DNA of 64,000 nucleotides, taken from the NCBI GenBank assembly GCA_031308135.1, contig JAHLJT010000631.1:157621276-157685275 (forward strand), in the 5' to 3' direction. Below the pieces are notes generated by a model. That model was not told the origin of the DNA and did not search any database. It worked only from the letters and a program-made list of their open reading frames with translations. This document shows positions 46,996-58,370 of the stretch, piece by piece. Made by a program: the position numbers and the translations under genes. Positions within the stretch are counted from its first letter, which is position 1; each line of letters opens with the position of its first letter. This DNA comes from Acheta domesticus. Taxonomy: Eukaryota > Arthropoda > Insecta > Orthoptera > Gryllidae.

Positions 46996-49940
46996 ACCTC
47001 CGTGAAGATGGCCAGAAAAAATCTCAAAATTCAAAATTTTTTTATGGATACGTTTGTCCACCGTTTGACCACATTTGACCACCCTTTAGAAAATTTTTAC
47101 CAGCCTCCGTTCACAAATTAGAACAAAAACAAATTTTTCTGGCCAACTTCACGATTTGACGAAATTACAAGATTTTGCCCAAAATATTAAAAATATCGAA
47201 ATTTGAAGTGCGCTTTTGTTTGTCCATCGTTTGACCACCTTTAATCACTAACTACATTATTTTTACCACGTTTCCTCCGGCAGATATTCGCGAAAAACGT
47301 ATTCCACTGCACCCAGAAACCGTGAAGATGGCCAGAAAAAGTTTTAAAATGCAAATTTTTTTGGTCGATTCGTTTGCCCATCGTTTGACCACTTTTGACC
47401 ACCCTTTAGAAAATTTTTACCAGGCCGGGTTCAAAAGTTATAGGCAAAAAACGTTTTTTCCCGCCATTTCTCAAAATCGACGAATTAGCAACAATCAAAC
47501 GAAAAATTCGAAACTTTTAATTTGCATTCGTTTCTTTACCTCCTAATGACCTCTTAATCACCTTCAGACGTGCTTTACCACCAACGGAACAACCCAAAAA
47601 AATTTCCAAAAAAGCGTGAAGATGGCCAAAAAATAATTCGAAAATGCAATTTTTTGGGCTAATTCGTTTGTCCATCGTTTGACCACGTTTGACCACCCTT
47701 TAGAAAATTTTTACCAGGCCGCGTTCAAAGTTAATGCCAAAAAAACGTTTTTCCCGCCATTTTTTCAATTCGAAAAAACAACAAGAAACACGCAGAATTT
47801 TCCGTACTTTTCTAACCTCTGCGTTTGTCCATCTTTGGAAAGTGATTGTCCATCACTTAAAATTCGTAAGCTACGTGTATTTCCAGAAATACAGGCGAAA
47901 AACGTATTTTTCCACAATTTTTGTAAAATTCCCCCAAAAAACAAAAAATACATTCAAATTATATAAATATACATTCGCATTCGTTTGTCCATCGTTTGAC
48001 CACGTTTGACCACTCTTTAGAAAATTTTTACCAGCCTCCGTTCACAAATTAGAACAAAAACAAATTTTTCTGGCCAACTCACCATTTGACGAAATTACAC
48101 GATTTTGCCCAAAATATTAAAAATATCGAAATTTGAAGTGCGTTTTTGTTTGTCCATCGTTTGACCACCTTTAATCACTAACTACATTATTTTTACCACG
48201 TTTCCTCCAGCAGATATTCGCGAAAAAACGTATTCCACTGCACCCAGAAACCGTGAAGATGGCCAGAAAAAGTTTTAAAATGCAAATGTTTTTGGTCGAT
48301 TCGTTTGTCCATCGTTTGACCACTTTTGACCACCCTTTAGAAAATTTTTACCAGGCCGGGTTCAAAAGTTATAGGCAAAAAACGTTTTTTCCCGCCATTT
48401 CTCAAAATCGACGAATTAGCAACAATCAAACGAAAAATTCGAAACTTTTAATTTGCATTCGTTTCTTTACCTCCTAATGACCTCTTAATCACCTTCAGAC
48501 GTGCTTTACCACCAACGGAACAACCCAAAAAAATTTCCAAAAAAGCGTGAAGATGGCCAAAAAATAATTCGAAAATGCAATTTTTTGGGCTAATTCGTTT
48601 GTCCATCGTTTGACCACGTTTGACCACACTTTAGAAAATTTTTACCAGGCCGCGTTCAAAAGTTAATGCCAAAAAACTTTTTTCCCGCCACTTTTTCAAT
48701 TCGAAAAAAAAACAAGAAACACGCAGAATTTTCCGTACTTTTCTAACCTCTGCGTTTGTCCATCATTGGAAAGTGATTGTCCATCACTTAAAATTCGTAA
48801 GCTACGTGTATTTCCAGAAATACAGGCGAAAAACGTATTTTTCCACAATTTTTTGAAAAATTCCCCAAAAAAACAAAAAATACATTCAAATTATATAAAA
48901 TACATTCGCATTCGTTTGTCCATCGTTTGACCACGTTTCACCACTCTTTAGAAAATTTTTACCAGGCCGCGTTCAAAAGTTAATGCCAAAAAACTTTTTT
49001 CCCGCCACTTTTTCAATTCGAAAAAAAAACAAGAAACACGCAGAATTTTCCGTACATTTCTACTCTCTGCGTTTCTCCATCTTTGGAACGTGATTGTCCA
49101 TCACTTAAAATTCGTAAACTACATGTATTTCAAGAAATACAGGTGAAAAACGAATTTTCCCACCTTTTCTTGTAAAATTCCCTCAAAACAACAAAAAATA
49201 TATTCAAAGTATATAAAAAATCATTCGCATTCGTTTGTCCATCGTTTCATGTCGTTTGCTTAACCTTTAGAAAACTTTTACCAGCCTCCATTCAAAAATT
49301 TGCGCAAAACAAATTTTTCGGGCCAAGTTCTTGTCTTGATGAAATTACAAGATTTCCTTGGAAATATTAAAAATACCACAATTTGACGTGCGCATTCGTT
49401 TATCCATCTTTTGATGACGTTTCCCTAGCGATTAGAAATTTTTTACCAGCCTCCGTTGAGAAAATAGAGCAAAAACGAAGGTTTCGGGCCAACTTGACTG
49501 TTTGAAATTCAGTCCCATTATTGGAACATGATTGAGCTGTATGAAACGCACTATTAGTTGCCGAATATGTTTTAGTAGTATGAAAATAATTTGTTTTCGC
49601 ACGTAATGTTGTAGAACTTGTAACGTGTTTCAGAAAAAAAGATGACATATGCGCCGCTGTGACAAAATTATTTTCTCAGGAGTTAGGTTTCGTTACAAGT
49701 AACGAAACGACAGTCTGCGCGAATTTAGTTTTGTTACAGAAAGAACAGATCGTCTAAGACAGTTTCGTTTCGTTTCTTTACTGAAATGAAACAAATGTGA
49801 CTTTCCTTTTCGTGGGTAAGAAACGTTGTTTCTTTATTTAGTTTCGTTATTAATATTTGTAGAAGGAGAAGTAACGAAAGTCGAGAGAGGGCCATTGAGA
49901 GGAGTTGTACACCAGACTACATTTCTGTACTTTATTTTTG
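46996..49940 (+). repeat. Left arm of foldback element
   Basis: Unit starts (CGTGAAGATGGCC) are at about 46999, 47322, 47616, 48253 and 48546. The same units recur about 931 bp apart (47322 to 48253, 47616 to 48546). A further partial unit covers about 48905-49230, followed by two degenerate cores (near 49237 and 49398) and single-copy sequence. The short frames inside (for example 47322 and 48253, starting KMARKSFKMQ) are copies of each other and of right-arm frames, produced by the repeats. Confidence 0.85.
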
Positions 49941-50332
49941 TCGCGGCGCCGCTATCAGCGTGTCTGTCAGCAGAGTGTACATTTACTTGGAGGGCACTGC
50001 AGGTCACCGAGGCGTAGGACTCTTGAACTCCCTCCCATTCTGGGCGAGCGGCGGTGCGGCCGTGAGCGGGGTGAGAAGGGCACTGCCGCTTCTCAGAAAC
50101 GCTGCTGAGAGGTGTCGTTGGAAGGGGCGTTGGCCTGCGAGCAAATCGGTCGGTGGACATAGCCCCCCCCCCTTCCCATTTTTTTTTAGGTAATTCCGCT
50201 GTAATCCGTACCAAACAAAGTTTTTATTTCATGTTAACCATGTATCCAGAACGGTGAGTATTGCGAGTAAACATTTACTACAAGAGCCAGAACATATTTT
50301 AAGAGTAATTAAATTATCGATAGAGGATAGAA
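49941..50332. other. GC-rich spacer of foldback element, left of the LINE insertion
   Basis: Between the arms is a GC-rich segment (GTCGCGGCGCCGC, CGGCGGTGCGGCCG) ending in a C11/T9 run near 50163-50187. It is unlike the AT-rich arms. Frames are open on both strands for 60-120 codons but show no domain. It may be captured host DNA or the element's own core. The short remainder of the spacer is at 53136-53174. Confidence 0.5.
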
Positions 50333-50340
50333 GAAAACGT
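50333..50340. other. Target-site duplication of Jockey-like LINE (left)
   Basis: GAAAACGT, repeated at 53128-53135 directly after the A-rich tail. Confidence 0.6.
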
Positions 50341-50419
50341 TAATAACCACCAAAATTATACCTCCCCCACATGCTCCAACTCAGAAACTAATCACCCAAA
50401 ACATAAATTGGGAAACATT

Positions 50420-52970
50420 TAGGAAAATAGTGAAAACCAAGACACCACAATTCAAAATATTAAACTCCCCTATGGAAATAGAAAAATCAGTCATGCAGAT
50501 AAACGAAATAATAACAAACACAATAAAACACTTACAAGAAAACAAACCCACATATTCTTCTAAACAGACAAAACCAAAACTACCCAAAGAGAAAACAGAA
50601 ATAATCAACACACGCAATAAAACTAGAAGGCTATGGAGCAAGAATAGAATTCCCCAACAGAAAAAAGAACTAAATCTCCTCAACGAAATAACAAAAAGGG
50701 CAATAAATATACACATCCAAAATCCTTTGACAGGAAAACAGAAACATTAAATACCTCAAACAAATCACTATGGCACTTCTCAAAATGTCTTCTAAATAAA
50801 AAAATAACCATTCCGCCACTCAACACGACACAAGGTATAAAATATGCCCCAAGATAAGGCAGAAGCACTAGCAGAACACTTCGCTCAAACATTCAAGCCT
50901 AATAACACACCCGTACACCCAGACCACGAAGCAATAATTGATTCAAATGGAGCACCCAACTATGACGTCCCACAGAGATTAAAATTCATTTCACCTACTG
51001 AAGTCAAAAACCTCATAAAAAAATTGCCTAAAAGAAAAGCTCCCGGACATGACCTAATTAGCAACCAAATATTAAAAAACCTGCCCACAACCACAATCGC
51101 ATACATAAACAACATCTATAATTCATCATTCAGACGAGGTTATTTCTCAAGAACTTGGACAATATCAAATATAATCCCGATCCCTAAACCAAGCACAAAT
51201 CATAGCTTCGCAGTGAATTACAGACCAATAAGTCTCCTCCCAACGTTATCTAAATTATTTGAAAAAATAATTTTAAAAATACTCAATAATCATCTAACAA
51301 AATCAGAAGCTATTCCAAACCACCAATTTGGTTTTAGAAAGCGTATCTCAACTGCACATCAATTGCTAAGGATTACTGAATACATTCACACTGCCTTCCA
51401 AGAAAAGAAACACTCAATAGTAACACTCTTAGATGTATCTCAAGCATTTGACAGAGTCTGGCACCCCGGATTAATATACAAACTCAAAACAATAGCAACA
51501 CCTAAATACTTACTAAATATTATCACACAATTTATATCAGACAGAGTAACCATAGATAATCATAGCTCCACCCCCCCGCCCTATAGAAGCAGGACTTCCA
51601 CAAGGCACACCCTTATCCCCAACACTATTCAATATTTACACAGCAGATATCCCCACCACACGATACACTCAACTTGCACAATTTGCTGACGATACGGAAA
51701 TATTCACATCAAGTTGCACCCTGACATATAGCAGCACAAAAATTCAACAACATTTGAATAAAATAGACGAAAGGGCAATAAAATGAAAAATAGAACTAAA
51801 TCCAAATAAATGAAAATCAAAAATTGTTTCATAGAGACCATTCTCTGCCCCCCACCCATTACTATTAAACAATAGTCAAATAAACTGGACACCATCAAAC
51901 CAACCTATAAAATACTCAGGTCTAAATCTTGACATAAGACTAAACTGGAAAAACCACATCAATATAAAAACACAACAGGCTAAAATCAAATTAATCCAAC
52001 TCAAGCCAATACTTAATAAAACTTCCAAACTTTCACTAACAAATGCAATAACACTATATGAAACTATCATAAGACCCATAATGCTATACGCTTGCTCCAT
52101 CTGGACAAATGCTGCACCATCCAATGTAAATAAAATACAAATATTACAGAACACAAATTTAAGTTTAAAGTTAAATCTTTTCTGCTGCAAAACTGTTTCT
52201 ATACAATTAGAGACTATACTGATCGTGAAAAAGAAAAATAATGTTTAACGTAACAAAACAAAGATATATAATGAATTAGTTTGTTTGCATTGTATACATT
52301 TAAAAAAATATTTAATACGCCTGTAACAAGTAATGTACTTCAGCTTCCGGGTCAATGACCCCCATCTCGATCAGGTTTTTGTCCAGTTTCCCTGATCCAT
52401 TGAGCAAATGCTCAGATGGCCCCTTGTTTTGCTTCTGGACGTAAATGTAGCTTCACTGTGCGCACGTTTTGTTGAGCACTCCTTTTGCTTGTAGTTCATT
52501 TACAGTTAAAATTGATTTTCTATAACTCGGGAAAAAACATTTTTCAAATATCTTTATTTTTCTAAAATAATTATTTTCTAAATTCATTTATTCGTTTTTT
52601 CCGTTTTTTTTATTTTTTATTTTTTTTTATTTCTGGCCCTCAAGAAAATGTGCGCAGATAAATTTCTTTCCCCACACGTCATATACAGTTTTTAATGTTT
52701 TTTTGACAAATAAATAAAAATAAAACATTCCTCAGAATATTCACCAACGCCCCATGGTTCATTTCAAACCATCAACTCCATAGTGAATTATTTATAAACT
52801 CAATCATCCATCAAATAGCACGCCTATCCAATAATTTCTACTCTAACATAAACTCAATAGATCAACTCAAACAATACAATTTAGCCTCAACAAACAACAC
52901 ACAGACCAGAATAAACAATAGATACCCGTTCGATTCCTTCCTAAAAATATTCTCAGACAATTGTGATCTG
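50420..52970 (+). pseudogene. Jockey-like reverse transcriptase, frameshifted
   Basis: The RT core is open at 50844-51574: KRKAPGHDLI, NYRPISLLPTLSKLFEKI (RT motif 2), NHQFGFRKRISTAHQL, and LLDVSQAFDRVWHPGL with the first catalytic Asp. The frame shifts in a C7 run at 51573-51579. The next frame gives GLPQGTPLSPTLFNIY and then QFADDTE, the catalytic FADD box at 51682-51693. Later stops occur near 51783 and 51812. The C-terminal part YSGLNLDIRLNWKNHI and ETIIRPIMLYACSIW reaches IQILQNT, is split by the CR1-like piece, and resumes FLRIFTNAPWFISNHQLH. It is inactive as it stands. Confidence 0.8.
52156..52724 (+). mobile_element. 3' end of CR1-like LINE inserted in the Jockey-like element
   Basis: The inverse of 45238-45800: the last RT codons (KFKLKVKSFLLQNCFYTIRD), stop, the same 3' UTR, and a tail of AAATAAATAAAAATAAAA. 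It splits an ACA codon of the host LINE, with ACA present on both sides (52153-52155 and 52725-52727), a very short duplication. Confidence 0.75.
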
Positions 52971-53174
52971 TAGATACTCTTATGAGTAATCTACCCCATT
53001 GTAGTAGCAATAATAGAACTAGGTTAAGCATAGTTTAAGTTAGTAGTAAGTCATCAACATATATGAAAGAGTGTTGTACTGATCTATGTACATCCCAACA
53101 AGCAATAAATAAATTTAAAAAAAAGAGGAAAACGTACAGATAATAACTCGTGTTTAAGTAGTTCTGTTCTGAAA

Positions 53175-55797
53175 CAAAAATAAAGTACAGAAATGTAGTC
53201 TGGTGTACAACTCCTCTCAATGGCCCTCTCTCGACTTTCGTTACTTCTCCTTCTACAAATATTAATAACGAAACTAAATAAAGAAACAACGTTTCTTACC
53301 CACGAAAAGGAAAGTCACATTTGTTTCATTTCAGTAAAGAAACGAAACGAAACTGTCTTAGACGATCTGTTCTTTCTGTAACAAAACTAAATTCGCGCAG
53401 ACTGTCGTTTCGTTACTTGTAACGAAACTTAACTCCTGAGAAAATAATTTTGTCACAGCGGCGCATATGTCATCTTTTTTTCTGAAACACGTTACAAGTT
53501 CTACAACATTACGTGCGAAAACAAATTATTTTCATACTACTAAAACATATTCGGCAACTAATAGTGCGTTTCATACAGCTCAATCATGTTCCAATAATGG
53601 GACTGAATTTCAAACAGTCAAGTTGGCCCGAAACCTTCGTTTTTGCTCTATTTTCTCAACGGAGGCTGGTAAAAAATTTCTAATCGCTAGGGAAACGTCA
53701 TCAAAAGATGGATAAACGAATGCGCACGTCAAATTGTGGTATTTTTAATATTTCCAAGGAAATCTTGTAATTTCATCAAGACAAGAACTTGGCCCGAAAA
53801 ATTTGTTTTGCGCAAATTTATGAATGGAGGCTGGTAAAAATTTTCTAAAGGTTAAGCAAACGACATGAAACGATGGACAAACGAATGCGAATGATTTTTT
53901 ATATACTTTGAATATATTTTTTGTTGTTTTGAGGGAATTTTACAAGAAAAGATGGGAAAATTCGTTTTTCACCTGTATCTCTTGAAATACATGTAGTTTA
54001 CGAATTTTAAGTGATGGACAATCACGTTCCAAAGATGGAGAAACGCAGAGAGTAGAAATGTACGGAAAATTCTGCGTGTTTCTTGTTTTTTTTTTCGAAT
54101 TGAAAAAGTGGCGGGAAAAAAGTTTTTTGGCATTAACTTTTGAACGCGGCCTGGTAAAAATTTTCTAAAGGGTGGTCAAACGTGGTCAAACGATGGACAA
54201 ACGAATTAGCCCAAAAAATTGCATTTTCGAATTATTTTTTGGCCATCTTCACGCTTTTTTGGAAATTTTTTTGGGTTGTTCCGTTGGTGGTAAAGCACGT
54301 CTGAAGGTGATTAAGAGGTCATTAGGAGGTAAAGAAACGAATGCAAATTAAAAGTTTCGAATTTTTCGTTTGATTGTTGCTAATTCGTCGATTTGAGAAA
54401 TGGCGGGAAAAAACGTTTTTTGCCTATAACTTTTGAACCCGGCCTGGTAAAAATTTTCTAAAGGGTGGTCAAAAGTGGTCAAACGATGGACAAACGAATC
54501 GACCAAAAAAATTTGCATTTTAAAACTTTTTCTGGCCATCTTCACGGTTTCTGGGTGCAGTGGAATACGTTTTTCGCGAATATCTGCCGGAGGAAACGTG
54601 GTAAAAATAATGTAGTTAGTGATTAAAGGTGGTCAAACCATGGACAAACAAAAGCGCACTTCAAATTTCGATATTTTTAATATTTTGGGCAAAATCTTGT
54701 AATTTCGTCAAATCGTGAAGTTGGCCAGAAAAATTTGTTTTGTTCTAATTTGTGAACGGAGGCTGGTAAAAATTTTCTAAAGAGTGGTCAAACGTGGTCA
54801 AACGATGGACAAACGAATGCGAATGTATATTTATATAATTTGAATGTATTTTTTGTTTTTGGGGGAATTTTACAAAAAATTGTGGAAAAATACGTTTTTC
54901 GCCTGTATTTCTGGAAATACACGTAGCTTACGAATTTTAAGTGATGGACAATCACTTTCCAAAGATGGACAAACGCAGAGGTTAGAAAAGTACGGAAAAT
55001 TCTGCGTGTTTCTTGTTGTTTTTTCGAATTGAAAAAATGGCGGGAAAAACGTTTTTTGGCATTCACTTTTGAACGCGGCCTGGTAAAAATTTTCTAAAGG
55101 GTGGTCAAACGTGGTCAAACGATGGACAAACGAATTAGCCCAAAAAATTGCATTTTCGAATTATTTTTTGGCCATCTTCACGCTTTTTGGAAATTTTTTT
55201 GGGTTGTTCCGTTGGTGGTAAAGCACGTCTGAAGGTGATTAAGAGGTCATTAGGAGGTAAAGAAACGAATGCAAATTAAAAGTTTCGAATTTTTCGTTTG
55301 ATTGTTGCTAATTCGTCGATTTTGAGAAATGGCGGGAAAAAAACGTTTTTTGCCTATAACTTTTGAACCCGGCCTGGTAAAAATTTTCTAAAGGGTGGTC
55401 AAAAGTGGTCAAACGATGGACAAACGAATCGACCAAAAACATTTGCATTTTAAAACTTTTTCTGGCCATCTTCACGGTTTCTGGGTGCAGTGGAATACGT
55501 TTTTCGCGAATATCTGCGGAGGAAACGTGGTAAAAATAATGTAGTTAGTGATTAAAGGTGGTCAAACGATGGACAAACAAAAGCGCACTTCAAATTTCGA
55601 TATTTTAATATTTTGGGCAAAATCTTGTAATTTCGTCAAATCGTGAAGTTGGCCAGAAAAATTTGTTTTTGTTCTAATTTGTGAACGGAGGCTGGTAAAA
55701 ATTTTCTAAAGGGTGGTCAAATGTGGTCAAACGGTGGACAAACGTATCCATAAAAAATTTTGAATTTTGAAATTTTTCTGGCCATCTTCACGGAGGT
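53175..55797 (-). repeat. Right arm of foldback element
   Basis: Inverse of the left arm. The 82-residue frame at 53467-53715 has exactly the same translation as that at 49400-49648 in the left arm, showing near-identity of the single-copy part. Going inward the arm has units 1-2-3, 1'-2' and one last unit-3, one copy fewer than the left arm, which accounts for its being about 320 bp shorter. Confidence 0.85.
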
Positions 55798-55806
55798 GCT
55801 TGGAAC
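55798..55806. other. Target-site duplication, right copy (GCTTGGAAC)
   Basis: Matches 46987-46995 at all nine positions. Confidence 0.8.
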
Positions 55807-56440
55807 TCACTATTTCCATTGCAGTGTTGTCAGAACTATGTGAATTCTACAACTTCACAAAAATAGAATGCAAAAGTTTTGTAACCCTGTATTGGAAAAA
55901 GAAGCCTGATACCCTGGAAATATAGAAATGCCTTCCATTGGGCCATGATTAGGGAAGAGTATTTTAAAACCATGCAACAAATTCTCTACTCACTACAATG
56001 GTACAGCATTTGGTGCAAAACTAAATATTTGCCTGCAAATATCAACATAAATTAGACAATTATAACTCCTTTTCATACAGCTCCATTAGGTCACAACAAT
56101 GACACTAATTCACAGATATTCGCGAGCGCAAAGTGAATTCCATTGTTGCAGACCCTGCATTGTCGCTATTCTGAGAGCTATTAATTCTTTTTACTTATTT
56201 CAAATATTTCAAAATAAACAATTTCTAAAATATTAATGTGTAAGTCTATAACAAAGTTCGAATGTAAGAAACGAAGAAAGAAATAATATACAAAATTGGA
56301 CATTCTAATTTACGACGCATCCAGCTGTCCGAAGCGCAGTAAATTTAAGTAAGCGGCCTATTACGTTTGTCACAAAATTAAAGAAAAACTACTCGTATTT
56401 TGAAAAAATTAAGCATGACCGTATTTATTTTATTTATTTA
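55807..56440. other. AT-rich flank of the foldback element
   Basis: No gene is supported; ends in TTTATTTATTTATTTGTCAA just before the next repeat copy. Confidence 0.4.
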
Positions 56441-56449
56441 TTTGTCAAT

Positions 56450-57980
56450 ATTCGGAATTGCCACATACTCATTCTTGCCACCTACCATCTATCATCGCCA
56501 AAAGTACATTTTTTTGTCATTTTCTTAATTTTTCGGTTTCCCATTGGTAGAACAGAAACATTAATTTTAGAATATTAAAGAACACAAAAACCTAGCCGTA
56601 ATTGGCAATTTTCTTTTAAAAATTATGTGCCGTTTAAGAGAAAATGGCGTTTTAGCGCTACTAAAAATGCGAAATTTGAAGTTCATTTTCACAGAAAATT
56701 TTTGAGTTTTCAAAATACTTTATTTGAAGTTATTTGAAGCACTTACACTCACAAATACAATCATCTTTACAAATTTCCGATAATGTGCATATTAAAGATG
56801 TGAGAGATCTTTCAAAAAATTTACATTTATATAATTTTTGAAAAAAACAAAAAAAAAACTCAAAATAAACTTCACGCTATACTAATGAGTGTAATTAGCA
56901 CTATCCGTTACAAAAGTTTCAAGAAAAAAATTGCAACCATATACGAGAAAATGACGCTTGAGCATTTCTGAAAATGCCGAAATTTGAGCTACTTTTCACA
57001 GAAAACGGTAATGTTTTCGAGAAACTTTACTTGACATTATTTAAAGCATATATACTCGTAAATATAATAATGTAAAAAAATCGCCGATTATGTAAATATT
57101 AACGACGTGAGAGACAAGTAAAACAATTTACATTTTGGTAATTTTTGAAAAAACCAACCGATAGACCAAAATGGCTTTTATGTCATTGATGGAGTGAATG
57201 TACCACTATCCTTACCAAAAGTTTAAAGAAAAAATTTGGAACCGTTTTTGAGAAAATTTTGTTTTTGTAATTTTTTAAAATTGTACATATTGCACGGAAT
57301 ATTGCACGAAAACTACCAAAATTTTGAAAAACATTTACATGACCTTTATTAAAGAACTCAATATGCAGAAGAAATTTTATTTGAAGAAAAAATCTCTATC
57401 TTCAATTTTGTAGTTGGAGAAAGACGCCGAAAAAAATTCAAACTTTCACAATTTTCGAATATTCAGAGCTGTACGTGAAAATCGGACCTATGCCATGTTA
57501 AAAAGTGTATTTTCCTCTATTCATACAAGAAATTTAAAGAAAAAATTTGGAGCCGTTTTTGAGAAAGTGTTGAAAATCCCCGGGGGGCTTCTTATAAAGT
57601 ACCCCCAAATTTTAAAGAATCTTTTTCAAAATCACAAAGCTTCGAGTAGAATCAGATCGACTGGGGAATATCAATTTTGAAGAAAATCGACCGAACGGTT
57701 TAGGCGCTAGCGTTGACCACAGACGGACAGACGGACGGAATGCCGTCAATCGATTTTTTAAGTATAAAGAAGCAACAAATCATGGATTTTGACCACACCA
57801 CGTGTTAGGGAATTTTTTTTCTTAATTTAGCAACTGGTTTTATCCACTTATTCGTTTTCACGGCCCGGCAATTAATTTTTTTCCGCCGAAAATTGGCCAT
57901 TTTTTCGTGCAGCATTACATAACTTTCACTATACTACGTATATCACTCCGTGTATACGTACGTATACGGGAAAGTAAAAA
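56450..57980 (+). repeat. Longest copy of dispersed repeat family
   Basis: From ATTCGGAATTGCCACATAC through several AT-rich modules with GAGAAAATGGCGTTT, TTCACAGAAAA and AATTTTTGAAAAAA, then CCCCGGGGGGCTTCTTATAAA, GGCGCTAGCG, GACGGACAGACGGACGGA, CACGTGTTAGG, CGGCCCGGCAATTAA, ACTACGTATA and CGTATACGGGAAAGTAAAA. Lacks the ACTAGTGG left terminus. The modules near 56690 and 56990 are tandem-like duplicates. Confidence 0.65.
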
Positions 57981-57984
57981 GACA

Positions 57985-58290
57985 GAGAAACGTCTTAAAT
58001 ACAACAGTTTGATCAGCCGAATGTGGGGCGTTAAAGCACAGGTCACCCCGATAATTATCGGAGCTCTGGGATTTGTTCCGCAAAATTTGTGTAAGAAATT
58101 GGCTTATCTCCCAGGTCATTCAAAAGACTAGAAAGTGAAAGAAATTGCTTTATTTGGAACAGCTCACATTTTTCGCAAAGTATTGTAGAGGCACCGACAT
58201 TTCCTAGATCTGCTCCTTGAATAGTTGGTTGCAATCTGGAGTAGATTTTATATTCAGCCGACTCATAACATATTTGGCCGTGATACAGAG
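57985..58290 (+). pseudogene. RLE-type LINE, 3' fragment (copy 1)
   Basis: Encodes AEK-like ...EKRLKYNS, then ISRMWGVKAQVTPIIIGALG, FVPQNLCKKLAYLPG, a TAG stop in place of Trp, and EIALFGTAHIFRKVL followed by the true stop. The 3' UTR has GGAGTAGATTTTATATTCAG. It is nearly the same as the end of copy 2 at 59520-59840. Truncated at the left by the dispersed repeat. Confidence 0.75.
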
Positions 58291-58297
58291 GAGAAGG

Positions 58298-58328
<31 letters not shown>

Positions 58329-58370
58329 TATAATATAATATAATATAATAATTAATAAAAGAGGCAAAAT
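58291..58370. repeat. (AAT)n tail and AT-rich run
   Basis: About nine ATA units directly after the LINE 3' UTR, then TATAATATAA units. The same position is occupied by (AAT)n in copy 2, so this is the 3' tail of the LINE. Confidence 0.8.

Larger units (their letters stand above)
50341..53127 (+). mobile_element. Jockey-clade-like non-LTR retrotransposon, 5'-truncated
   Basis: Plus-strand LINE in the spacer of the foldback element. It begins inside the region between endonuclease and reverse transcriptase, contains the RT, carries an inserted CR1-like fragment (52156-52724), and ends with a 3' UTR and an A-rich tail (AATAAATAAATTTAAAAAAA, 53104-53124). An 8-bp duplication (GAAAACGT) flanks it. 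It is strongly A- and C-rich on the plus strand, unlike its surroundings. Confidence 0.8.
46996..55797. mobile_element. Foldback-type DNA transposon with long, internally repetitive inverted arms
   Basis: The outer ends ACCTCCGTGAAGATGGCC and the exact reverse complement are followed by arms of 2945 bp (46996-49940) and 2623 bp (53175-55797) that are nearly identical in inverted orientation. Each arm consists of tandem units sharing a core like TTTGTCCATCGTTTGACCAC followed by CTTTAGAAAATTTTTACCAG, arranged in a higher-order repeat of about 930 bp, plus about 440 bp of single-copy DNA at the inner end. A 9-bp duplication (GCTTGGAAC) flanks the element. Long TIRs with internal repeats and 9-bp duplications are features of Foldback and Rehavkus elements in the Mutator-like superfamily; the superfamily call is inferred. 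No transposase is present, so it is non-autonomous. Its centre was later hit by a Jockey-like LINE. Confidence 0.85.

Noticed and set aside
47322..48477. Repeated 74-91 codon ORFs starting KMARKSFKMQ or similar
   Set aside because: They are tandem copies of the arm repeat; stops and frames shift freely between units, so there is no coding constraint.
49400..49648. 82-codon ORF with an identical translation at 53467-53715
   Set aside because: The identity comes from the two arms of the foldback element being inverted copies. The frame has no domain and reads across transposon DNA.
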